DNA of 38,042 bases from Bryobacteraceae bacterium (GTDB lineage: Bacteria; Acidobacteriota; Terriglobia; Bryobacterales; Bryobacteraceae), in contig JARKOC010000505.1 in NCBI GenBank assembly GCA_029975915.1, forward strand, positions 1 to 38,042, in the 5' to 3' direction. Made by a program: the position numbers and the translations under genes. The notes under the pieces were generated by a model. The model was not told where the DNA came from. It saw only the letters and a list, made by a program, of their open reading frames with translations, and did not search any database. This document shows, piece after piece, positions 8,844-16,336 of the stretch. The first letter of the stretch is position 1. Each line of letters begins with the position of its first letter.

Positions 8844-10415
8844 ATGCCGAAGGTTCTTCTGACATTCACGGGTTTCCACGATCCCTTTTCGAAAGGTCTG
8901 GTTGGCGAGGAAGAGCAGCCTGGGCCCATCGTTACGATTGCACGCGAGATGCATTTTGACCGGGTCGTGCTCTTCTCGACACCAGGAACCGCGAGCCACT
9001 CTAGTGCCACGAAGGAGGCCCTCGGCATAGCCAGCCCGAAAACCGATGTTGAGGTTGAGGACTTTCCGCTCATCGACCCTACCGACTATGAGGCGATTAG
9101 AAAGTCCTTGCAGGCGTGGATTCGCAAGGAAGCAGCACGCAAGAACAAAGAAGAGTATTTCGTTTCGATTGCTTCTGGAACACCCCAGATGCACGTCACT
9201 TGGCTCGCACTTGTCGCCTCCGGGGAGTTGGAAGCCAGGATCCTGAACACGCGTCCGCCAAGGTACGTGACCAAGGACAAGCCACTTGTATCTGAAGTCA
9301 GCGTCGTGCCGCAACAATTTCCAATTGCCAGTGCATCCGTGCGCCGCGCTATGCTCGCAGGCCCTGACACGGCTGCCTCTATCCCGTCTGGGGGTATGTT
9401 CTGCCTCTCCCAGCAGGAAAGTGTGTCGGCGGATGAGCCGATGCAGCCCGATTTTGGGAAGGCTGCCCAGACGATCGGGATCATTGGTGACCACCCGGAG
9501 TTTCTCAAGATCCTCCAGAAGGCCAGCCTTTTGGCTCCAACCCGCTATCCCGTACTCATCCTTGGTGAAACCGGAACAGGCAAGGAACTGCTCGCGCGGT
9601 TCATCCATCACCTAAGTGGTCGCCCGGCTGACCGTTTTGTTCCACTGAACTGCGCCGCCATTCCAAAGGAACTCGTCGAGAGCACTCTCTTTGGACATAA
9701 GAAGGGCTCCTTCACAGGCGCTCACGAAGACCGCAAAGGCAAGTTCGATGCCGCGCACGGCGGCACGCTCTTCCTTGACGAACTCGGAGAGTTGCCGATT
9801 GAGATTCAGCCGAAGTTCCTACGCGTTCTCCAGGACGGCGTTGTCGAGCCGGTGGGTGAAGCCAAGGGGCACAAAGTTGACGTGCGCGTCATCGCCGCAA
9901 CGAACGTCGACATCGAGAAGGCCATTCGAACCGGCCGACTCCGCGAGGACCTCTTCTATCGCCTCAAGGTCGGGATATGTCAATTGCCCGCACTACGTGA
10001 GCGCCGCAGCGACATCCAGAAGATCGCCCTTTACATACTCGAACGCGTGAATGCGAGTGTTCGCCACCCGAAGAGATTCTCACGGGAGGCGCTTGCCTGG
10101 CTGATGGCCCGTCCTTGGACCGGGAACATCCGCGATCTGGAGAACACCATCGAAGGTGCGGCTATCCTGACGGCCGGACCGGAAATTGGCATTGCCCAAT
10201 TGGAGATGGTCGGAGGTGATTCCGCATTCGGAAGATCTAGTCAGTCGTTGCCGGAGCCTGCCGAGGGCTTTTCAATGCCCGAGTATCTCGGCGACATGAG
10301 GCGTCGCTTGATCACCCGAGCGATGGAGATCGCCGGCGGCAAGCAGAACATGGCCGCCAAACTACTCGGCATCACGCCGCAAGCACTGAGCAAGCAAATC
10401 AATGCCGCCGACTAA
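8844..10415 (+). CDS. Sigma-54-dependent activator with RtcR-like CARF sensor domain
   Basis: 523 aa. Residues 1-155 resemble the N-terminus of RtcR: YFVSIASGTPQMHVTW (105-120) followed by EARILNTRPPR aligns with the CARF-type ligand motif and strand of that regulator. CARF domains bind cyclic oligonucleotides; in RtcR the domain responds to RNA ends. The centre is a sigma-54 AAA+ domain: Walker A GETGTGKE (241-248), GSFTGA loop (288-293, a Ser variant of GAFTGA), Walker B GGTLFLDE (306-313), and REDLFYRL (367-374) with arginine fingers. The C-terminus (about 485-520) is a Fis-type HTH. It is therefore a DNA-binding activator that opens sigma-54 promoters on receiving a signal. A candidate promoter and binding sites lie directly downstream. 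The start ATG follows the previous stop after one base, with GGAG upstream. Confidence 0.93.
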   Translation: MPKVLLTFTGFHDPFSKGLVGEEEQPGPIVTIAREMHFDRVVLFSTPGTASHSSATKEALGIASPKTDVEVEDFPLIDPTDYEAIRKSLQAWIRKEAARKNKEEYFVSIASGTPQMHVTWLALVASGELEARILNTRPPRYVTKDKPLVSEVSVVPQQFPIASASVRRAMLAGPDTAASIPSGGMFCLSQQESVSADEPMQPDFGKAAQTIGIIGDHPEFLKILQKASLLAPTRYPVLILGETGTGKELLARFIHHLSGRPADRFVPLNCAAIPKELVESTLFGHKKGSFTGAHEDRKGKFDAAHGGTLFLDELGELPIEIQPKFLRVLQDGVVEPVGEAKGHKVDVRVIAATNVDIEKAIRTGRLREDLFYRLKVGICQLPALRERRSDIQKIALYILERVNASVRHPKRFSREALAWLMARPWTGNIRDLENTIEGAAILTAGPEIGIAQLEMVGGDSAFGRSSQSLPEPAEGFSMPEYLGDMRRRLITRAMEIAGGKQNMAAKLLGITPQALSKQINAAD

Positions 10416-10422
10416 ACTCCAC

Positions 10423-10448
10423 TTGTCGAGACGACAACCAAAGTTGAT
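10423..10448. promoter_or_regulatory. Candidate upstream activating sequence for the sigma-54 activator
   Basis: Two overlapping elements. CAACCAAAGTTGAT at 10435-10448 is a third copy of the CAAC-N4-GTTGAT motif of 7736-7769. TTGTCG-AGA-CGACAA at 10423-10437 is a perfect 6-bp inverted repeat. They sit just after the regulator's stop codon and end 65-76 bp before the GG of the -24 element, the usual range for a sigma-54 enhancer. An extra TTGTCGAG occurs at 10559-10566. Confidence 0.6.
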
Positions 10449-10511
10449 TGACGCAGTCGGCTGCGGGAACGCGCGTCCAATCCTTTCAAGCAGTTGCGGG
10501 TGTTCGCCCTC

Positions 10512-10527
10512 TGGCATCCCACGTGCC
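10512..10527 (+). promoter_or_regulatory. Candidate sigma-54 (-24/-12) promoter of the helicase operon
   Basis: TGGCATCCCACGTGCC: GG at 10513-10514, exactly ten bases, then GC at 10525-10526. The -24 half TGGCAT fits the consensus TGGCAY; the -12 half GTGCC fits TTGCW less well. Transcription would begin near 10537, giving a leader of about 45 nt before the ATG at 10583. It stands between a sigma-54 activator gene and the operon it would serve. Confidence 0.6.
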
Positions 10528-10582
10528 TTTCTCGGCCTGAACGAATCAGCAGAAACGGTTGTCGAGGGAGGCTCGCACTGAT

Positions 10583-13500
10583 ATGGCTCGGCTCGAAGAG
10601 TTGACCAAGGGAACATCGGTCCGTGGAATTCTACCGGACTCAGCCGCGACTGTAGTAGACGTCCGGTGGTTCGGATCGAATGTCATCGAACTGACCTTCA
10701 AGGATCGAACGGGACGACTCCACAGCGAACTCCTGTATCGCGACCGAGAGTCTTCACTGGAGATCGTTTCAGCCGGCCTACCCTGGAGCTTCGACGGAGA
10801 CGGTGAGGTCTTCCGCCTGGTCTCCGAGGCTCAGCGGATTCGCCTCGCACATCTCTTCGATCCTCTTCTGGCCGTTCATACCTCGTTGATCGATCCCTTG
10901 CCGCACCAGATCACCGCCGTCTATGGCGAGTTGCTGACACGGCAGCCCCTTCGGTACCTGCTGGCCGACGATCCGGGTGCCGGCAAGACTATCATGGCCG
11001 GCCTATTCATCAAGGAACTGGTCGCTCGCGGTGATTGTCGCCGGTGCTTGATCGTCTGCCCGGGGATCCTTGCTGAGCAGTGGCAAGACGAGCTCGATAG
11101 CAAGTTCCATCTGCCGTTCGAGATCATGACACGCGACAAGTGGGAGTCGGCGCGCTCTGGGAACTGGTTCGAAGAAAACCCGATGGCGATCTGCCGTCTC
11201 GACAAGCTGAGTCGTGATGAAGACGTTCAGGCCAAGCTCGCTCGAACTGACTGGGATCTGATCGTGGTCGATGAGGCCCACAAAATGTCCGCCACCTTTT
11301 TTGGCGGCGAGATCAAGTACACCAAGCGGTATCACCTCGGCCGCCAGTTGAGCGGACTAACGCGGCATTTCCTATTGATGACCGCTACGCCGCACAACGG
11401 CAAAGAGGAGGATTTCCAGCTCTTCCTTGCGCTCCTGGACGGCGACCGATTCGAAGGGCGATTCCGAGACGGCGTGCATGTAGTGGATACATCCGACTTG
11501 ATGCGGCGCCTCGTGAAAGAGCGGCTGGTGACCTTTGAAGGCAAACCGCTCTTTCCAGAGCGCCGGGCCGCCACCGTCAATTACCAGCTTTCTGAAGGGG
11601 AAGCCCGCCTCTACCGTGCCGTCACGGACTATGTGCGGCAGGAGTTCAACCGAGCCGAAGCTCTACTAAATGAGGGCCGCAAAGGTACGGTGGGCTTTGC
11701 CTTGACAATCCTGCAGCGCCGCCTGGCTTCTTCACCAGAAGCGATCTACCAGTCCCTTCGCCGTCGACGCGAGCGTCTCGAGCGGCGTCTCCGTGAAGAA
11801 CAACTGAACCAGCGCGGAGTGGATTCCGAACTTTCCGCCACTGACCTGCCTGAGTTCGACCGGGATGACATCGACGAATTGGAAGACGCAACAGAGAAGG
11901 AGATCGCCGGAACTGAAGAGCAAGTGGTGGACCAGGCCTCGGCCGCCCGGACCATCGCGGAACTCCAGGCGGAGATTGCGATACTTGCTGACCTCGAGGC
12001 GCTTGCCAACGAAGTGCGTCGAAGTGGTGCGGACAAGAAGTGGGAAGAACTCTCGCACCTGCTCACCGAGGGGCAAGAGATGTTCGATTCCCATGGCCAC
12101 CGCCGCAAGCTCATCATCTTCACCGAACATCGCGACACTTTGAACTACCTGGCGGAAAAGATCCGCCGCCTCTTGGGGCGCCAGGAGGCTGTGGTCACGA
12201 TTCACGGCGGTATGGGCCGCGAGGAGCGCCGCAAGGCACAGGAATCGTTCAGCCAGGAAAAGGATGTCGAGATCCTTGTGGCGACTGATGCCGCGGGTGA
12301 AGGCATCAACCTGATCCGGGCGCATCTGATGGTCAACTACGACCTCCCGTGGAACCCGAACCGACTGGAGCAGCGCTTCGGCCGCATTCACCGCATCGGA
12401 CAAACCGAAGTCTGCCATCTCTGGAACCTGGTTGCCGGCGAAACGCGTGAGGGCGATGTCTTTCGGCGACTCTTTGAGAAGTTGGAACAAGAGCGCTCCG
12501 CACTGGGCGGGCAAGTGTTTGACATCCTCGGCCAACTCACCTTCGACAATCGTCCCCTACGCGATCTCCTGGTCGAGGCCATCCGATACGGCGATCAGCC
12601 AGAGATCCGCGCCCGGCTCGATCGAGTTGTGGATGAGGCACTGGACCGTCACCATTTACGTGATCTGCTTGAGCAACGGGCCCTCGCGACGGACTCCCTG
12701 CCAATGTCCCGCGTCCGCGAGATTCGAGAGGAAATGGAGCGAGCCCAAGCCTCTCGATTGCAGCCGCACTACATCAGTTCCTTCTTCCTGGACGCGTTCC
12801 GGCGGCTGAATGGGAACATTTACGAGCGCGAGCCTCGACGTTGGGAAGTGACGCACGTTCCTCCTGCTCTGCGCGCCCGAGATCGCCAGATTGGAACAGG
12901 CGCTGCGCTGCTCGCTCGCTACGAGCGCATCACATTCGACAAGGAACTGGTGAGCGTTCCGGGAAAGCCGCTTGCCGAATTCGTCTGCCCGGGCCATCCC
13001 CTTCTCGAAGCGGTCTCTGACCTGACCCGCGAAAGGCACCGGGATCTGCTCAAGCGCGGAACGGTGCTCGTCGATTCAAATGACACAGGCCAGTCGCCTC
13101 GCATGCTGTTCTATCTGGAGCATTCCATCCTCGACGGAGCAACGCTCCCCGATGGAAGCCGCCGGACCGTTTCACGCGAGATGCACTTCGTCGAGATCAG
13201 CGAATCGGGAGATGTGAGGGATGCCGGACGTGCTCCCTACCTCGACTACCGGCCACTGAAGAATGACGAACTCCCGGCGGTCGCATCGGTACTGGAGGCG
13301 GATTGGCTGCGCACGGACTTCGAATCCAAAATCCTGGAATACGCCGTCACTCATCTGGTTCCGCGCCACTTCAATCGTGTTCGGCAGCGCAAGGAAGACC
13401 TGGTTGATCGGACGCTCAATGCCGTTCAGGACCGGCTGACAAAGGAAATCAGCCACTGGGACTTCCGAGCTGAAGAACTCCGCCAGCAGGAAGCGGCGGG

Positions 13501-14104
13501 CCGCACCCCAAGAATGAACTGGCAGAAGGCGCGCCAACGCGCCGACGAGTTGGAAGCTCGCCTCGAACGCCGCCGCAAGGAACTGGCCGAAGAGCGCCGT
13601 CTGGCGCCGCAGCCTCCGGTCGTGACCGGCGGAGTTCTCGTTATCCCTGCTGGTTTGCTCGCAAAGGTGAGCAATACGACTCCCACCGAGTCTGCCGATA
13701 CGGCCGCAAAGAAGGCGGTGGAGCTGGCGGCGATGGCGGCGGTCATGAATATCGAGCGCCTGCTCGGAAATGAGCCAGTGGACGTCAGCCCCCTAAACCG
13801 CGGCTGGGATATCGAATCTCGCCTTCCTGAGGAGAAAGGACTTCGTTTCCTTGAGGTGAAAGGACGGGCGGCCGGAGCCTACACGGTCACGGTCACGCGG
13901 AATGAGATTCTCCGCGGGCTCAATGCTCCTGAGCAGTTCATCCTCGCTATGGTCCAAGTTGATGGCGATCAGCAGAGTGTGCGCTACCTCTCGCGTCCCT
14001 TCGTGCGAGAGCCGGATTTCGGAGTCACCAGTGTCAACTACGACTTCGAAGAGCTTTGGACGCGGGCCTCGGACCCGCTTGCTGCAAAGGAGGTCGACGC
14101 GTGA
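10583..14104 (+). CDS. SNF2-family helicase with C-terminal DUF3883
   Basis: 1173 aa from the ATG at 10583, preceded by GGGAGG; an in-frame TTG at 10559 is less likely. Motifs: Walker A DDPGAGKT (129-136), DEAH (230-233), LLMTATPHNG, a coiled-coil insert rich in Glu/Arg between the two RecA-like halves, and motif VI QRFGRIHRIGQT. This is an ATP-driven SF2 DNA translocase. The last 100 residues are DUF3883-like: GWDIES then RFLEVKGR gives D1076, E1091 and K1093, the layout of a PD-(D/E)xK nuclease-type fold, so DNA cleavage or DNA binding is possible (inference). Helicases of this family are frequent in defence islands with DUF1156 and DUF499 genes and resemble DrmD of DISARM, but no drmA or drmB gene is present. 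It is the first gene of the operon, and its stop overlaps the next GTG. Confidence 0.92.
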   Translation: MARLEELTKGTSVRGILPDSAATVVDVRWFGSNVIELTFKDRTGRLHSELLYRDRESSLEIVSAGLPWSFDGDGEVFRLVSEAQRIRLAHLFDPLLAVHTSLIDPLPHQITAVYGELLTRQPLRYLLADDPGAGKTIMAGLFIKELVARGDCRRCLIVCPGILAEQWQDELDSKFHLPFEIMTRDKWESARSGNWFEENPMAICRLDKLSRDEDVQAKLARTDWDLIVVDEAHKMSATFFGGEIKYTKRYHLGRQLSGLTRHFLLMTATPHNGKEEDFQLFLALLDGDRFEGRFRDGVHVVDTSDLMRRLVKERLVTFEGKPLFPERRAATVNYQLSEGEARLYRAVTDYVRQEFNRAEALLNEGRKGTVGFALTILQRRLASSPEAIYQSLRRRRERLERRLREEQLNQRGVDSELSATDLPEFDRDDIDELEDATEKEIAGTEEQVVDQASAARTIAELQAEIAILADLEALANEVRRSGADKKWEELSHLLTEGQEMFDSHGHRRKLIIFTEHRDTLNYLAEKIRRLLGRQEAVVTIHGGMGREERRKAQESFSQEKDVEILVATDAAGEGINLIRAHLMVNYDLPWNPNRLEQRFGRIHRIGQTEVCHLWNLVAGETREGDVFRRLFEKLEQERSALGGQVFDILGQLTFDNRPLRDLLVEAIRYGDQPEIRARLDRVVDEALDRHHLRDLLEQRALATDSLPMSRVREIREEMERAQASRLQPHYISSFFLDAFRRLNGNIYEREPRRWEVTHVPPALRARDRQIGTGAALLARYERITFDKELVSVPGKPLAEFVCPGHPLLEAVSDLTRERHRDLLKRGTVLVDSNDTGQSPRMLFYLEHSILDGATLPDGSRRTVSREMHFVEISESGDVRDAGRAPYLDYRPLKNDELPAVASVLEADWLRTDFESKILEYAVTHLVPRHFNRVRQRKEDLVDRTLNAVQDRLTKEISHWDFRAEELRQQEAAGRTPRMNWQKARQRADELEARLERRRKELAEERRLAPQPPVVTGGVLVIPAGLLAKVSNTTPTESADTAAKKAVELAAMAAVMNIERLLGNEPVDVSPLNRGWDIESRLPEEKGLRFLEVKGRAAGAYTVTVTRNEILRGLNAPEQFILAMVQVDGDQQSVRYLSRPFVREPDFGVTSVNYDFEELWTRASDPLAAKEVDA

Positions 14105-14700
14105 ACACCGAACCGCCAACTTTGACCATCGAGCGGGCACCACTGCAGGAGAGCCTCCTCCGGTTGCGAAAGACAGGAAAACAGTCATCGGAGCCCGTGT
14201 GCCTGAGCTATGCGAATGGGGCCCTGACGATCTCCTGGGCAGGCTCCTCGGAGCAAGTACCAGCGAAGGGGCGATGGCCGGCCACAGTCTTCGTCCCATC
14301 CGGTTGGCTTCGCGCGCTCGTGAAGGCGTTACCGGCCGCAGATCCGTTGAGCATGCGACTCGACGATGGCCGCGTGATCACCGAGTCGCTTTCGTGTGTC
14401 GTTGTGGATCCGGGGGCCCAAACCGAGCTTGTCAATGCGCAGGATCGGGCGCGCCGGATTTCCAAGGCAACAGCTGCGTTGAAAGCGTTCCGTGTCGGTG
14501 AGGACGACATTGAGCACCTCATCGACAGGTCCGAGTTGGAGGGAACGCACCGGTATCACCCCGACGAAGATCGTTTGCTGAAGAGTGTCGCCGAGGCATG
14601 GACGGCATTGGCCGTCTTTGGCGTCAGTGCCGACGAAATCCACAAGCTCGTGCAGCAGCAGATCCGCCAGGCTTGGAACACAGGAGGCCGCAGTGTCTAG
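14101..14700 (+). CDS. Unrecognised 199-aa operon protein, possibly clamp-like
   Basis: 199 aa. The start is the GTG at 14101, overlapping the helicase stop (GTGA) with AAAGGAGG eight bases upstream; an open extension to 14056 inside the helicase gene is ignored. Residues 30-103 alternate strands and a helix: LSYANGALTISWAG, then ATVFVPSGWLRALVKALP, then DPLSMRLDDGRVI. This order of strand, strand, helix and strand recalls a sliding-clamp (DnaN-like) domain, but I cannot confirm it. The C-terminal 90 residues are helical. Its position between a helicase and a PLD-like gene suggests a structural or loading role in the complex. Confidence 0.75.
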   Translation: MNTEPPTLTIERAPLQESLLRLRKTGKQSSEPVCLSYANGALTISWAGSSEQVPAKGRWPATVFVPSGWLRALVKALPAADPLSMRLDDGRVITESLSCVVVDPGAQTELVNAQDRARRISKATAALKAFRVGEDDIEHLIDRSELEGTHRYHPDEDRLLKSVAEAWTALAVFGVSADEIHKLVQQQIRQAWNTGGRSV

Positions 14701-16336
14701 ACCAGAACCCGGATTCGACATCCCCGGTGTCCTGCTGGACGGATCGCTTTCGGGGGACTTCAAAAAGCCATGGGACGCCATCGCTGCCGACAGCAGTTCC
14801 ATCACGGCGGTTGTCTCCGGCCTCGACGAACATGGAGTTCGGTGGCTGCGTGCATTGACCTCCGGCTCCAATCCGCCGGCGGTTCGTGTTGTGCTGCTGG
14901 TTCACGCAACCTGTCCCACGAAAGAAGAGCATCTCGCCACCCTCGCCAGTTTAGTCAAACCACCCCAGTTTCAGGTGTGGATTCTGCCGGTTCGCGAATG
15001 GGGGCAACGCTGCTCCTGGGTTATGGCTGTGCGCCGCCAAGCACCTGTCCACGTCTTCTGGACAGGGTCCGCAGGCAACTTTGGACTGTCTGCGCCGGCA
15101 CTAGACGAAGCACACGCCGTCTCGGAAGCCGACCCGCTCATCGTCGACCAATTCCTGGCCTGGTTCAGTTCACTCGCGTTTCAGGCGGCTCCGCTCTCCA
15201 CCGAGACCGCAACAATCCCTGCGCTGGTCCCGGCACAAGGCACCAAAGAAGCCGCCCAAATGTGGGACGAATACGAAGCCGCTTGCCGGGCGGCAGCCGA
15301 GGCAGCCAGGCGCAAGCCTGAGGCCACCCAAACCGAGGCGCCAAAGTCTGCTCAACAGGTAGAAGAGCAGATCCGGCAAGAGCTGAAGATCCCGAAGTCA
15401 GATCCGATCCTACAGCCCCTGGTTCAACTCTTTGAGCGTGGGGACCTGGTCACCATCGACAAGGGCAGCCGCATCCCTCCTTTGGAGCTTCCGATCAAGG
15501 CGGAGTGGTTCGGTATCCCGAGCTTCCGGGAAGTCGGTGTCGTCTCTCGCGAAGTCCGGTACAAGATCTCGGTCCTCGACGACAAGACCAACAAGCAGCT
15601 CGACGCGCGACGCAAAGGCACGTCGGAACTCCGCGAGAAGTTTTCCTTCCCGCTCGCTGACGGGTCGCGCTGGATGCCGCACAAAGCGAAGCCGCTCTTT
15701 GAAGCAGAACTGAAGCGCCAAGAGGAGGAAGGCAAGAAGCTGCTGGGCTCCATCGTCTCTGGGAGCCCGGAGGAGTGGGTTCAAAGCAAGCGCGACCTTG
15801 TGACCCGCGACGCCAACCGCCAGTACGAGGAGTTCCACCCGGGCAAATCGATGCCATGGACCACCATCGATGAGGTCCTAAAAGCTCTCAGTGAGCGCTT
15901 CAAAAAGGCCACATCCGGGAACTTCCTCCCTAAAGTGGGCTACGTCCGGACCGGTTTCCGGCCGTCCGCCGATTCCGATCACGTATCGGACTGGGCCACT
16001 GCCCGCACTCTCCTCCGGGCCATTGCCGAGTATCCACGCGCCGCGCTTAAGAGCCGCGCCTATTTTCTGCGCGGCCTCAAGGTGACCGAGAAAGATCTGC
16101 TTCAAGCCATGAATGTCGCGGAAGACCGCTTGGTGGCCGAGTGGTTCCAGCCGGATTCCCTCGAAATCGCGCTGGCGGAACTGGATGTTCTCGGTCAGAT
16201 CGACGAATCCGAGCGGTCAGACCGGGACAAATGTGCGCTGATCCTGGATCTACTGCATCGCAGCCGGCCGATCGAGATCATCCTGCATCTCACCCAGAAC
16301 AAGACGGAGGACCTGAATGTCGCCAGCAGACCTTAG
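14693..16336 (+). CDS. 547-aa protein with degenerate phospholipase-D-like N-terminus
   Basis: 547 aa from the GTG at 14693, which overlaps the previous stop by 8 nt and has AGGAGG at 14682. The N-terminal 190 residues look like one PLD-type half: AVRVVLLVHATCP, a strand QVWILPV, then VHVFWTGSAGNFGLS (119-133), which sits where PLD nucleases have HxK...GSxN. The Lys and Asp of the HKD motif are absent, so it is probably inactive or DNA-binding. A linker rich in Glu/Ala/Lys (about 230-280) leads to a 260-residue domain I do not recognise, with basic segments (KRQEEEGKKLLGS). PLD proteins are part of several defence systems (for example DrmC), but that does not identify this one. Confidence 0.75.
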   Translation: MSRPEPGFDIPGVLLDGSLSGDFKKPWDAIAADSSSITAVVSGLDEHGVRWLRALTSGSNPPAVRVVLLVHATCPTKEEHLATLASLVKPPQFQVWILPVREWGQRCSWVMAVRRQAPVHVFWTGSAGNFGLSAPALDEAHAVSEADPLIVDQFLAWFSSLAFQAAPLSTETATIPALVPAQGTKEAAQMWDEYEAACRAAAEAARRKPEATQTEAPKSAQQVEEQIRQELKIPKSDPILQPLVQLFERGDLVTIDKGSRIPPLELPIKAEWFGIPSFREVGVVSREVRYKISVLDDKTNKQLDARRKGTSELREKFSFPLADGSRWMPHKAKPLFEAELKRQEEEGKKLLGSIVSGSPEEWVQSKRDLVTRDANRQYEEFHPGKSMPWTTIDEVLKALSERFKKATSGNFLPKVGYVRTGFRPSADSDHVSDWATARTLLRAIAEYPRAALKSRAYFLRGLKVTEKDLLQAMNVAEDRLVAEWFQPDSLEIALAELDVLGQIDESERSDRDKCALILDLLHRSRPIEIILHLTQNKTEDLNVASRP

